This document shows positions 37,789-46,869 of a stretch of DNA of 64,000 bases, piece after piece; the stretch's first letter is position 1; each line of letters begins with the position of its first letter. The notes beneath the pieces were generated by a model. That model did not search any database. It saw only the letters and a program-made list of their open reading frames with translations, and was not told the origin of the DNA. The stretch lies in the NCBI GenBank assembly GCA_023023105.1, contig CP083824.1, forward strand, positions 2,480,001 to 2,544,000, in the 5' to 3' direction. Origin of the DNA: Enterobacter ludwigii (GTDB lineage: Bacteria; Pseudomonadota; Gammaproteobacteria; Enterobacterales; Enterobacteriaceae). The position numbers and the translations under genes were made by a program.

Positions 37789-39768
37789 ATGATGGACGAT
37801 CTGGAGCAGAATTTGCTGTTTCGTTACATGGGCACTCACAGCCCATGGTGGCGATTATCAGCTGACAGCAACGCTCTGCATCTTGCCGCAAGTGAAAATG
37901 CCGACGTGACTCAGGTGGTGTCGCTGGACGACGAACAGGCTGACCTAACTGTTATTACCTCCAGCATTTCAATGACGCTCTCTTTGTACGGGGAAAATGT
38001 CCCTGTCCATCTTGTCGGACGCAAAATAACCCGCAATGAGTGGGCTGGCACCGCGTCCTCCTGGAATGATACCCCCTCCGTGGCCCGCGATCTGGCTCAG
38101 GGCCTCTCATTTGCGGAGCAGGTAGTCTCAGAGGCCAACTCCGTCATTGTTATTCTCGATCATAACGGCAATATCCAGCGTTTTAACCGACTAAGTGAAG
38201 AGTACACCGGCCTGAAAGAACAGGAAGTCATTGGCCAGAACGTGTTTAAGCTCTTTATGAGCCGCAGCGAAGCAGCGGCCTCAAAGCGCAATATTACCGG
38301 TTTCTTTCGTAACGGCAGTTCGTATGAAGTCGAACGCTGGATCAAAACGCGAAAAGGACAAAGATTGTTTCTGTTCAGAAACAAATTTGTTCACAGCGGC
38401 AGCGGTAAAAATGAAATTTTCCTTATCTGTTCCGGTACCGATATTACAGAGGAACGCCGTGCTCAGGAGCGGCTGCGCGTGCTGGCCAATACCGACACCA
38501 TCACCGGGTTGCCAAACCGCAATGCGATCCACGAACTGATTTCAGATGCCATCGACAGCCGTGGCGAAACGCAGGTTGGCGTGGTCTATCTCGATCTCGA
38601 TAACTTCAAAAAGGTCAACGATGCCTACGGGCATATGTTTGGCGACCAGCTGCTACAGGCTGTCGCCCTCGCTATTTTGAGTTGTCTTGATGAGGGCCAG
38701 ATACTGGCTCGACTCGGCGGTGATGAGTTTATTGTCATGGCCACAAATACCTCGCAGGGTTCTCTGGAGGCAATGGCGTCGCGCATTTTAACCCGTCTGC
38801 GCCAGCCGTTCAGAATTGGTCTGATTGAAATTTACACCGGTTGTTCTCTGGGTATCGCGCTCGCACCACAGCATGGCATTGACCGGGAAAGCGTCATTCG
38901 CAATGCCGATACTGCGATGTACACCGCCAAAGAGAACGGACGGGGTAAGTTTTGTGTCTTCTCACCTGAGATGAACCAGCGCGTGTTTGAATATCTCTGG
39001 CTAGACACCAACCTGCGTAAAGCGCTTGATAACGATCAGTTGCTGATCCACTACCAGCCCAAAATAACCTGGCGTGGGGAAGTCCGTAGTCTTGAAGCGC
39101 TGGTCCGCTGGCAGTCACCAGAACGCGGTTTGATCCCTCCGCTGGAATTTATCTCTTATGCCGAAGAGTCGGGTTTGATTGTGCCCTTAGGTCGCTGGGT
39201 GATGCTGGACGTGGTTCGCCAGATCGCTAAATGGCGCGACAAGGGGATTAATCTGCGCGTGGCCGTGAACGTCTCTGCGCGCCAGCTGGCCGATCAGACT
39301 ATTTTCAGTGATTTAAAACAGGCGCTCAAAGATCTGAACTTTGAATACTGCCCTGTGGACGTTGAGTTAACCGAAAGCTGTCTTATCGAGAACGAAGAGC
39401 TGGCGCTTTCAGTAATCCAGCAGTTCAGCAAGTTAGGGGCGCAAATTCATCTGGATGATTTTGGCACGGGCTACTCTTCGCTCTCGCAACTGGCCCGATT
39501 CCCGATCGATGCCATTAAACTCGATCAATCTTTTGTCAGGGATATTCATAAGCAATCCATCTCCCAGTCCCTGGTTCGCGCCATTGTTGCGGTGGCGCAG
39601 GCGTTAAATCTGCAGGTGATTGCGGAAGGCGTGGAAAGTGCAAAAGAAGACGCCTTTCTGACTAAGAATGGCGTCAACGAACGGCAGGGTTTTCTTTTTG
39701 CTAAGCCGATGCCCGCTGCCGTATTCGAGCGATGGCTAAAACGATATCAATCGCGAAATCAGCGTTAA
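37789..39768 (+). CDS. gmr: Gmr/PdeR (RpfR-type) PAS-GGDEF-EAL DSF receptor and c-di-GMP enzyme
   Basis: 659 residues (658 from the second ATG), GGGAG just upstream. N-terminal about 95 residues correspond to the RpfF-interacting domain described for RpfR. A PAS domain follows (about 100-212, [17 protein letters not shown]..), which in RpfR binds cis-2-unsaturated fatty acids. The GGDEF domain has an intact LGGDEF (about 308), and the EAL domain is intact (LEALVRW near 433, [26 protein letters not shown]). In E. coli this protein (YciR) is a trigger enzyme of the curli circuit. Here an rpfF gene lies convergent with a 4-bp overlap, so it is better read as RpfR: ligand binding should raise phosphodiesterase output. 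Confidence 0.93.
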   Translation: MMDDLEQNLLFRYMGTHSPWWRLSADSNALHLAASENADVTQVVSLDDEQADLTVITSSISMTLSLYGENVPVHLVGRKITRNEWAGTASSWNDTPSVARDLAQGLSFAEQVVSEANSVIVILDHNGNIQRFNRLSEEYTGLKEQEVIGQNVFKLFMSRSEAAASKRNITGFFRNGSSYEVERWIKTRKGQRLFLFRNKFVHSGSGKNEIFLICSGTDITEERRAQERLRVLANTDTITGLPNRNAIHELISDAIDSRGETQVGVVYLDLDNFKKVNDAYGHMFGDQLLQAVALAILSCLDEGQILARLGGDEFIVMATNTSQGSLEAMASRILTRLRQPFRIGLIEIYTGCSLGIALAPQHGIDRESVIRNADTAMYTAKENGRGKFCVFSPEMNQRVFEYLWLDTNLRKALDNDQLLIHYQPKITWRGEVRSLEALVRWQSPERGLIPPLEFISYAEESGLIVPLGRWVMLDVVRQIAKWRDKGINLRVAVNVSARQLADQTIFSDLKQALKDLNFEYCPVDVELTESCLIENEELALSVIQQFSKLGAQIHLDDFGTGYSSLSQLARFPIDAIKLDQSFVRDIHKQSISQSLVRAIVAVAQALNLQVIAEGVESAKEDAFLTKNGVNERQGFLFAKPMPAAVFERWLKRYQSRNQR

Positions 39769-40634
39769 CTGGCTTTGCGTAAACCCGCCGCATGATGGCG
39801 GTTTTGCAGCATAACCAGACGCTCCATATAGGCGATATCTTTTGGCTCGAGGCAGAATGCGGCATCAACCCAGTCTTCTGTAATGTCCATCAGCTCGCTG
39901 CGGGGCAATTGCAGAACGCGTGTACGGGCACGTAACATTGATCTTATACCGTTCAATTTTGGCCGCAGCGTGTCGATAAATGTCCTGACAGAGACGTAGC
40001 TTTGTCCAGGTTCAAACAGCACATCCACCAGCCCGTGCTGTTCGTACCATTCTGCCGTATGCGATTCCCCTTTATAGATGAGTTCCTCTGCCAGTTTCAT
40101 ACCGGAGCGACGTGCAACAAGTGAATATCCCCCCATGCCCGGGAACAGGTTGAAGGCAATCTCGGGGAAACCTAAACGGGCATCGCGCTGAGCCATTACG
40201 AAATGGTGCGCCAGAGCGGCCTCAAACCCGCCACCTAATGCACTGCCTTCTACCATTGCCAGCGTGATAGCCCCCGTATCAAACCCGCGTGATGCCGCAT
40301 GAACGCAATCAACGCATGCACGTGCATATGCCCGTAACGCTTCTCGACGTCCGTTCTGAATGCACTCGACGAAGAACTGTAAATCACCTCCTGTATTGTA
40401 CATTTCAGGAACCAGCGATCCGGTTACCCAAAAATCGACCTCAAAACCAGACTGACGCACCAACCATGAGAGGTTCATGATCTCCTCAATTAGCGCATGA
40501 TTGAAGCAAGGACGCGGCTGGGCCTGCAGCATCATCCAGACTGTACGGCGCTCCGCCTCGTAATACCCTGATAACTGCGTGAAACGTTTAGAATCGGTAA
40601 ACAGTGTGCATGTAGGCTGATTGATAACTGTCAT
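39765..40634 (-). CDS. rpfF: RpfF-type DSF synthase (crotonase family)
   Basis: 289 residues, the length of Xanthomonas RpfF. Bifunctional crotonase that dehydrates 3-hydroxyacyl-ACP and releases the cis-2-unsaturated fatty acid signal (DSF/BDSF). Motifs: GGDLQFF (about 82-88), [11 protein letters not shown] with catalytic E138, [17 protein letters not shown] with catalytic E158 (the same 20-residue spacing as E141/E161 of RpfF), and a C-terminal [10 protein letters not shown] helix. These separate it from ordinary enoyl-CoA hydratases. The partner receptor gmr/rpfR is convergent, stops overlapping by four bases. E. coli K-12 has the receptor but no synthase here. Cronobacter and Burkholderia use an equivalent pair. 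Confidence 0.88.
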   Translation of the reverse strand: MTVINQPTCTLFTDSKRFTQLSGYYEAERRTVWMMLQAQPRPCFNHALIEEIMNLSWLVRQSGFEVDFWVTGSLVPEMYNTGGDLQFFVECIQNGRREALRAYARACVDCVHAASRGFDTGAITLAMVEGSALGGGFEAALAHHFVMAQRDARLGFPEIAFNLFPGMGGYSLVARRSGMKLAEELIYKGESHTAEWYEQHGLVDVLFEPGQSYVSVRTFIDTLRPKLNGIRSMLRARTRVLQLPRSELMDITEDWVDAAFCLEPKDIAYMERLVMLQNRHHAAGLRKAS

Positions 40635-40827
40635 AGTCTAATTCCTCTTATAAAAAAGCGCCTTGCGCGCAGTTTTAGACTAATCCACTCATTAAGCCCA
40701 CTGCATGAGAGGGAATAAATTTATCACTGTTGTTTATGTAATTTAGTTATTGCATTTTTTCCCTTCTCTTTTGATCCTATTTTCTGCATCATTGAAAATA
40801 TTAACTTTTCGCTCCTGGGGTGAGATT

Positions 40828-41010
40828 ATGTCTACTATTGATGCACAAGCTGTAGCACAACGTATTGATACCGTGCTGGATATCCTGGTGGCGGGCGATT
40901 ATCACTCTGCGATCCGTAATCTTGAGATCCTGAAGTCTGAACTTCTTGCTCAGAATGGTGCCGACAATGCGCCAGAAAACCGTCAGCCAAAGGCGCCGTG
41001 GGAAGTTTAA
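40828..41010 (+). CDS. yciZ: YciZ, UPF0509 small protein
   Basis: 60 residues from [14 protein letters not shown] with GGGGTGAGA upstream; a frame open to 40750 is not needed. Soluble, acidic helix pair ending PKAPWEV. Conserved enterobacterial protein of unknown function, in its E. coli place between gmr and yciT. Confidence 0.85.
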   Translation: MSTIDAQAVAQRIDTVLDILVAGDYHSAIRNLEILKSELLAQNGADNAPENRQPKAPWEV

Positions 41011-41053
41011 CCCCAGCGTTCCCGACCTCGTTTCGCTTTATTAAATGGATGCT

Positions 41054-41806
41054 ATGAATTCCCGACAACAAATCATTTTGCAGATGGTCATCGATCAGGG
41101 GCGCGTAAGCGTGGTCGATCTTGCTAAAACCACGGGTGTTTCTGAAGTCACCATCCGTCAGGATCTCAATCTGCTGGAAAAACAGAGCTACCTCCGTCGT
41201 GCGCATGGATATGCTGTCCCACTCGACAGCGAAGACGTTGAAACGCGAATGATGAATAACTACGCGCTTAAACGTGAACTGGCAGAATTTGCCGCGTCTT
41301 TAGTGAACAATGATGAGACCGTTTTTATTGAAAACGGCAGCAGCAATGCCCTTCTGGCGCGTACGCTTGCCGATCAAAAAGACGTTACCATCATCACGGT
41401 CAGCAGCTATATCGCGCATTTACTCAAAGAAACACGCTGTGAAGTGATTTTGCTGGGGGGAATTTACCAGAAAAAAAGTGAAAGTATGGTAGGTCCTCTG
41501 ACACGCCAGTATGTCCAGCAGGTTCATTTCAGCAAGGCGTTTATCGGGATCGACGGCTGGCAACCGGAGACAGGTTTCACCGGTCGGGATATGATGCGTT
41601 CTGACGTAGTCAATGCTGTACTCGAGAAAGAGTGTGAAGCCATTGTGCTTACGGATAGCTCTAAATTTGGCGCTGTTCACCCTTATACAATGGGGCCAAT
41701 TTCTCGCTTTAGCCGCGTCATTACCGATGAACGTTTGAGCGACGCGCACCGTAATAAACTGGAAGATGACGGACTCATCGTCAATATTATTAAAACCCCC
41801 GCCTGA
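41054..41806 (+). CDS. yciT: YciT (DeoT), DeoR-family transcriptional repressor
   Basis: 250 residues from [10 protein letters not shown]; an ATG three codons upstream is also possible. N-terminal winged helix ([21 protein letters not shown]) and a C-terminal DeoR sugar-phosphate sensor (about 75-250; [30 protein letters not shown]). E. coli YciT has been linked to control of osmotic-stress genes; its effector is unknown. Located 263 bp upstream of osmB. Confidence 0.9.
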   Translation: MNSRQQIILQMVIDQGRVSVVDLAKTTGVSEVTIRQDLNLLEKQSYLRRAHGYAVPLDSEDVETRMMNNYALKRELAEFAASLVNNDETVFIENGSSNALLARTLADQKDVTIITVSSYIAHLLKETRCEVILLGGIYQKKSESMVGPLTRQYVQQVHFSKAFIGIDGWQPETGFTGRDMMRSDVVNAVLEKECEAIVLTDSSKFGAVHPYTMGPISRFSRVITDERLSDAHRNKLEDDGLIVNIIKTPA

Positions 41807-42069
41807 GCACATTATGCGCCCGGCTTTCGGGCGCACACGCAGCCCATTCTCTGAGATGATTCCTAACCTCCCTTTAAGAGTTTTTACCTGTTTAAGCTGG
41901 CCTAAAGTCGTAAAATTAATGTTAGCGATATAACAGGAAGTGACTATCACCTGCGTGATTACGTAACGCCTGCGCGACCAGCTTTCGCGGAGAACAGAAT
42001 TAAGTATTCGATTCGTCTATACTTAATGTGTACATCTTTCCGTGAATCGATAATTCAGGAGAAAGTATT
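41807..42069. other. Intergenic region upstream of osmB
   Basis: A hairpin TGCGCCCG-GCTTT-CGGGCGCA (41814-41834) follows yciT and may end it, though no T tract follows. The rest should hold the osmB stress promoters. I do not assign individual boxes. Confidence 0.4.
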
Positions 42070-42288
42070 ATGACCTTAACCAGCAAAAAAGTAGCCGCCG
42101 CTGTTCTGGCAATCACTGTAGCAATGTCCCTGAGCGCTTGCTCTAACTGGTCTAAACGTGACCGCAACACCGCTATTGGTGCCGGTGCCGGTGCTCTCGG
42201 TGGTGCAGTATTAACAGATGGTAGTACGCTGGGGACATTAGGTGGGGCGGCTGTCGGTGGTATTATCGGTCACCAGGTTGGTAAATAA
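42070..42288 (+). CDS. osmB: OsmB, osmotically inducible lipoprotein
   Basis: 72 residues, AGGAGA upstream. Lipoprotein signal peptide with lipobox LSAC (Cys24), then a glycine-zipper segment (AIGAGAGALGGAV.. and GGAAVGGIIG) that probably packs in the outer membrane. Induced by osmolarity and stationary phase in E. coli. Confidence 0.96.
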   Translation: MTLTSKKVAAAVLAITVAMSLSACSNWSKRDRNTAIGAGAGALGGAVLTDGSTLGTLGGAAVGGIIGHQVGK

Positions 42289-42363
42289 TAATTCGATAAG
42301 CCATCCCCGATATTACGCTATTTAGAACGCATTTCAGGTCTGACTTACGCACGTATATAAAAC

Positions 42364-42390
42364 AAGCCACGGCATTTGTCGTGGCTTATT
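42364..42390. terminator. Convergent terminator, osmB / yciH
   Basis: AAGCCACG and CGTGGCTT form an eight-pair stem, between the two convergent stops. Confidence 0.75.
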
Positions 42391-42394
42391 TCTG

Positions 42395-42721
42395 TTAGCC
42401 ACCCGCCAGCTTAACTTTCATGCCTTTGGCTTCGAGCAGCGATTTAATTAAATCGCGTTTATCACCCTGAATTTCGATTATGCCGTCTTTCACGGCACCA
42501 CCGCAGCCACATTTCTTTTTCAGTTCAGCCGCCAACTTTGCCAGTTCCGCATCATCCAGATCGATTCCGGAGATAAGGCATACCCCCTTTCCTTTTCGCC
42601 CGCTGGTCTGACGCTGGATCCGAACAATACCGTCCCCCTTCGGACGTTCCGCTTTCGTTTTCGGTTCGTCTATCCGTCCGCTTTCGGTAGAGTAAACAAG
42701 ACGGCTGTTGGAATCTGTCAT
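42395..42721 (-). CDS. yciH: YciH, SUI1/eIF1-like translation factor homologue
   Basis: 108 residues. SUI1 fold (VRIQRQTSGRKGKGV, LAAELKKKCGCGGAVKDG). Related to eukaryotic eIF1; in bacteria it affects initiation fidelity and stress translation. The start overlaps the pyrF stop (TAATG), so it is coupled to pyrF. Confidence 0.94.
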   Translation of the reverse strand: MTDSNSRLVYSTESGRIDEPKTKAERPKGDGIVRIQRQTSGRKGKGVCLISGIDLDDAELAKLAAELKKKCGCGGAVKDGIIEIQGDKRDLIKSLLEAKGMKVKLAGG

Positions 42722-43458
42722 TACGCCCCCTTTTTCAGCGACGCGTTGATAGCCTTAAGGGTCTCTGCCGGGTTCGCAGACTGCGTCACCGGACGTCCGA
42801 TGACCATGTAATCAACACCTGCAGCCAGTGCCTGTTCAGGTGTCATTATACGGCGCTGATCGCCCACGTCGCTGCCTGCGGGGCGGATCCCCGGGGTAAC
42901 AAGTTTAAAATCCTGCCCCAGGACTGATTTGAAACGCACCGCTTCCTGAGCCGAACAGACAACACCATCAAGACCGCAATTTTGTGTCAGACGTGCGAGG
43001 CGCTCAGCATGTTCCGCAGGTGACAACGTCACACCCAGGTCGCGTAAATCACTTTCGTCCATACTGGTCAGCACGGTGACCGCAATCAGCAGAGGCGCAT
43101 CTTTACCGAACGGCAGAAGCGCTTCGCGGGCGGCCGTCATCATTCTTGCTCCACCCGACGCATGAACGTTAACCATCCATACCCCCAGCTCCGCGGCTGC
43201 AGCAACAGCGTGCGCCGTGGTATTTGGAATATCATGGAATTTAAGGTCGAGGAAAACGTCAAAGCCGCGCTGTTGCAGATCGCGTACGATTTGCGGCCCA
43301 AACAGCGTGAACATCTCTTTGCCAACTTTCAGACGGCAGTCGCGAGGATCGATACCGTCGACAAAGGCCAGAGCTGCGTCGCGCTTATTGTAATCAAGCG
43401 CAACAACAACAGGAGAATCCGTAATTACGCGGGAAGTGGAGGAAGTAACAGACGTCAT
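42721..43458 (-). CDS. pyrF: PyrF, orotidine 5'-phosphate decarboxylase
   Basis: 245 residues from [12 protein letters not shown] at 43458, with AAGGGCTGG upstream; the frame is open to 43581 but those codons are not supported. Final step of UMP synthesis. TIM barrel with catalytic Lys-Asp set [10 protein letters not shown]-terminal VVALDYN, and phosphate-binding TPGIRP and MVIGRPVT. Confidence 0.96.
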   Translation of the reverse strand: MTSVTSSTSRVITDSPVVVALDYNKRDAALAFVDGIDPRDCRLKVGKEMFTLFGPQIVRDLQQRGFDVFLDLKFHDIPNTTAHAVAAAAELGVWMVNVHASGGARMMTAAREALLPFGKDAPLLIAVTVLTSMDESDLRDLGVTLSPAEHAERLARLTQNCGLDGVVCSAQEAVRFKSVLGQDFKLVTPGIRPAGSDVGDQRRIMTPEQALAAGVDYMVIGRPVTQSANPAETLKAINASLKKGA

Positions 43459-43643
43459 GACCAGCCCTTTTCGTCTATGGGCGCGCAGCGGCGCGGAACA
43501 GATAAACGGCGAGCATTCTACCTGCCGCCGCCGCAAATTGACAGAATCCATTTGTTTTCCTGCCAGGCTGGCAAACCGCATGGAGTTCAGGAAGCAGTAA
43601 ACCGCTTCAGTATGTTGTAACTAAAATGCAGTATTTTAAAAAA

Positions 43644-44813
43644 TTACTGCCCGTCGAGGCCACGAATTGGCTTGATGGTGGACCATGCACGGCATGAAGG
43701 ACAGTGCCAGTAGAGAGTATACGCCGTAAACCCGCACTTCTGGCAACGATAGCGCGGCTTGCTGCGCACCTGCTCGCCTACCATGTCGCGCAGCACCATC
43801 AGGCTCTCTTTAGCACGCCCCTCTTCAGCATCATTCAGGTGGTAATCCATCAGCTTATGGAATACCCGCATGGTCGGATGACGCTGCAGCTGACGCGTAA
43901 TATAAACCTGCGCGGTGTCGCTCCCCTCATACTTCTCAACCACGTCTGAAAGCATCAGCTCTGCGGTCGCACCGGTATTCTCTTCCACACAACGACGCAG
44001 GAACGCCACCCACTCTTCCTGCTTACCCAACTGTTGATAGCAGGTTTGCAGCATCTCCAGCGTTTCACTGACCAGCTCTTTGTCCTGGTCGATAACACGC
44101 AGCAAGCTTTCAACGGCTTTGGCGTAATCGCCATTCGCCATAAAGACGCGCCCCATCATGATCGAAATACGCGCGCTATTACGATCGGCGGCTGCGCCTT
44201 TCTTCAACAACGCCATGGCTTTGTCCATGTCGTCGCTGCCCATCTGCTGAAGGGCTAATTCGCAGTAGAAATGCGCTATCTCTACGCGCTGTTTATCTTT
44301 ACCCAGCTTAACCAGACGTTCCGCGGTATCGATAGCTTTTTGCCAGTCGCTGGTGGCCTGATAAATCTGCAGCAGTTGCTGTAGTGCGCCGATACGGAAA
44401 TCAGTTTCATCCACCAGCTGCGAGAACATATCTTCAGCACGATCGTACAGCCCTGCGGCCATATAATCCCGCCCCAGCTGTTGTACCGCAAGGAGTCGCT
44501 GGTCGTAGGTCAGGGAGGCACTTTCCATCAGGGTCTGGTGGATACGAATTGCGCGGTCAACCTCGCCGCGTGAGCGGAACAGGTTCCCCAGGGTGAGATG
44601 CGCTTCAACGGTTCCCGTATCCTCTTTAAGCATATCGAGGAACAGGTCTACCGCTTTGTCCTGCTGATTACTCAGCAGGAAGTTAACCCCCGCAACGTAG
44701 TCACGGGAGAGTCGGTTGGCCTCATCCTGCTTTGTTTGTTGCGCACTTCTGCGGCCCATATACCAGCCATAGGCTGCGGCTACAGGCAAAAGCAGAAACA
44801 ACAACTCCAGCAT
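43644..44813 (-). CDS. lapB: LapB (YciM), LPS assembly regulator
   Basis: 389 residues. One N-terminal membrane helix (LLFLLLPVAAAYGWYM), nine or so TPR repeats on the cytoplasmic side, and a C-terminal rubredoxin-like zinc/iron knuckle CQKCGFTAYTLYWHCPSC. It brings LpxC to FtsH for degradation and so limits lipopolysaccharide synthesis. Directly after lapA (6-bp gap). Confidence 0.96.
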   Translation of the reverse strand: MLELLFLLLPVAAAYGWYMGRRSAQQTKQDEANRLSRDYVAGVNFLLSNQQDKAVDLFLDMLKEDTGTVEAHLTLGNLFRSRGEVDRAIRIHQTLMESASLTYDQRLLAVQQLGRDYMAAGLYDRAEDMFSQLVDETDFRIGALQQLLQIYQATSDWQKAIDTAERLVKLGKDKQRVEIAHFYCELALQQMGSDDMDKAMALLKKGAAADRNSARISIMMGRVFMANGDYAKAVESLLRVIDQDKELVSETLEMLQTCYQQLGKQEEWVAFLRRCVEENTGATAELMLSDVVEKYEGSDTAQVYITRQLQRHPTMRVFHKLMDYHLNDAEEGRAKESLMVLRDMVGEQVRSKPRYRCQKCGFTAYTLYWHCPSCRAWSTIKPIRGLDGQ

Positions 44814-44819
44814 AGTCGA

Positions 44820-45128
44820 TTATTCCTTCACGACCGGCACACCAGAGCTTTCCGGAATGTCGGACGCAGGCGCAATGTTATTTTCGAGGCGTTTAATTTT
44901 ACGTTCAGCGCGCGCAAGAGAAACACGGACTTTCAACCAGAAAAGACCACAAACCAGCCAGCCAATGGCAAAGCCCGCAGCAAATAAGACCGCCAGCAGG
45001 CTCGATACCCGGTACTCGCCCTGCGCCAGCAGATAGTTAAACGTCACCTGTTGGTCGTTTTGTGCACCCAATGTGACTGAAATGACAAAAATCGCCAATA
45101 CCAGTAAGAAAATGAGTAAATATTTCAC
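44820..45128 (-). CDS. lapA: LapA (YciS), LPS assembly protein A
   Basis: 102 residues using a GTG start at 45128 (KYLLIFLLVLAIF), with GGAAG upstream; this matches the E. coli length, while the longer frame to 45152 adds eight residues. Two membrane helices (about 2-20 and 40-62, separated by ~20 residues) and a C-terminal coiled coil. Partner of LapB. Confidence 0.93.
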   Translation of the reverse strand: MKYLLIFLLVLAIFVISVTLGAQNDQQVTFNYLLAQGEYRVSSLLAVLFAAGFAIGWLVCGLFWLKVRVSLARAERKIKRLENNIAPASDIPESSGVPVVKE

Positions 45129-45276
45129 ATTACTTCCCGTTATGTGGTTCAAGCGAATAAAGTGTGTTCAATTCACCGCAATCAGTCTTATAAACTACCA
45201 TTTTAGTGACGGGCGCGAAACGGAAAAAGTAACGCGCCAGCTATGGATTTATGGGCGAAAGACGGATTATCAACCG

Positions 45277-46044
45277 TCAACCGTCACTTTGCTCCCTTTC
45301 GGCAATTTCTTCTTTCTCTTCGAGCGGTGGCGTTAACGGACCGCAGAGTCGTTCGGCAAGCCAGGTCGCCAGCGTGACCAGCAGCCATGAGATCAGCGTA
45401 GCGACCGCCAGGTCCTGCGGCCAATGCATCCCCAGCAATAGGCGGCTGCCCATCACTCCTGTCGCCCAGGCCAGTAAAATCACGATAGTCACGGTTCGTC
45501 GTCTCGGCCAGAGTAATCCAACGCCCAGTAACGCCCAACTGGCCGCAAACATGGTGTGGCCAGAAGGAAACGCGAACCCCGTCTCTTTTTGCCAGTGTTT
45601 ACGCAAAAACTTCGGAATATCCTGCTGTTCAGCAAGCTGTTCTTTCACCAGTGCTCCACGATCTTTACGTTTTAAATTGTAGAATTCATCCACAGGAATA
45701 TGGTGAGTTTTTTCCAGCCAGACGACAAAAGGCCGTGGCTCCTGAACGCGATCTTTAACCCAGGATTTCACGCCCTGACCAATCAAAATGGCAGCACCGA
45801 GGATCGCAAAAAGCATTAGCGCCGCCCGCAGTCGAAAACGCAGACACCACAGAAACCACGCGCAGAGAAGGACATGGGTAATAATTCCCCACGGCTGGGT
45901 GACGGTTTCCGTTATCCAATATAACGTTTTCAGCCATGCCGCATTCTGCCCGGGCTGCCACATCCAGCCCGAAACCCATACGGCCAGAGGCATAATCAGT
46001 AAAATGGCCGCACCTGCTGCCGTACGTCTGGCGATTGAAAGCAT
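45277..46044 (-). CDS. pgpB: PgpB, phosphatidylglycerophosphatase B
   Basis: 255 residues from MLSIARRTAAG at 46044 with AAGGAGA upstream. PAP2 membrane phosphatase: signature blocks KDRVQEPRP, FPSGHTMF and SRLLLGMHWPQD. Dephosphorylates phosphatidylglycerophosphate and undecaprenyl pyrophosphate. Divergent from ribA. Confidence 0.95.
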   Translation of the reverse strand: MLSIARRTAAGAAILLIMPLAVWVSGWMWQPGQNAAWLKTLYWITETVTQPWGIITHVLLCAWFLWCLRFRLRAALMLFAILGAAILIGQGVKSWVKDRVQEPRPFVVWLEKTHHIPVDEFYNLKRKDRGALVKEQLAEQQDIPKFLRKHWQKETGFAFPSGHTMFAASWALLGVGLLWPRRRTVTIVILLAWATGVMGSRLLLGMHWPQDLAVATLISWLLVTLATWLAERLCGPLTPPLEEKEEIAEREQSDG

Positions 46045-46241
46045 GTCTTCTCCTTTTTTGCTAAGCGTCACAATCATAACTGAAATTTATTCGATACGTG
46101 GATATGTCGGATCGTGCGTTTAACGTTCATATAGCATGGTGCCCATTAGGTGAACATGCTGAGCTTGTGGCAAAATGAACTGATACAGAAAGCAAAACAG
46201 GCGAAAGGCACGACACGTGTCAGCCTACTCTGGAGAATCAC

Positions 46242-46832
46242 ATGCAGCTTAAACGTGTGGCAGAAGCCAAACTGCCAACCCCATGGGGCGATTTCCTGAT
46301 GGTGGGATTTGAAGAACTGGCAACCGGACAGGATCATGTCGCGCTGGTGTACGGCGACATTTCAGGGCAGACGCCGGTTCTGTCCCGCGTACATTCGGAG
46401 TGTCTGACGGGTGATGCATTGTTCAGCCTGCGCTGTGATTGCGGTTTCCAACTGGAAGCAGCGCTGACTCACATCGCAGAGGAAGGCCGTGGGGTTCTGC
46501 TCTATCACCGTCAGGAAGGCCGTAACATTGGTCTGCTGAATAAAATCCGCGCCTACGCGCTGCAGGACCAGGGCTACGATACGGTGGAAGCGAACCACCA
46601 GCTCGGCTTTGCCGCCGATGAACGTGACTTCACCCTGTGCGCCGATATGTTCAAGCTTTTGGGTGTAGATGAAGTTCGTCTGTTGACCAATAACCCGAAA
46701 AAAGTGGAAATTCTGACCGAGGCAGGGATCAATATTGTTGAGCGTGTACCGCTGATTGTGGGCCGCAATCCTAAAAATGCCCACTATCTTGATACCAAAG
46801 CCGCAAAAATGGGCCACCTGCTGAAAGAGTAA
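46242..46832 (+). CDS. ribA: RibA, GTP cyclohydrolase II
   Basis: 196 residues, the E. coli length. First committed step of riboflavin synthesis. Zinc cysteines in [18 protein letters not shown] (pattern C-x10-C-x-C), and the catalytic [12 protein letters not shown] and TNNPKK loops are intact. No FMN riboswitch is visible in its leader. Confidence 0.97.
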   Translation: MQLKRVAEAKLPTPWGDFLMVGFEELATGQDHVALVYGDISGQTPVLSRVHSECLTGDALFSLRCDCGFQLEAALTHIAEEGRGVLLYHRQEGRNIGLLNKIRAYALQDQGYDTVEANHQLGFAADERDFTLCADMFKLLGVDEVRLLTNNPKKVEILTEAGINIVERVPLIVGRNPKNAHYLDTKAAKMGHLLKE

Positions 46833-46835
46833 GAG

Positions 46836-46866
46836 CAAAAAGCCCGGCGCATGTGCCGGGCTGGTT
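46836..46866. terminator. Convergent terminator, ribA / acnA
   Basis: AGCCCGGC-GCATGT-GCCGGGCT with an A run on the left that reads as T5 for acnA on the minus strand. Confidence 0.85.
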
Positions 46867-46869
46867 TCG

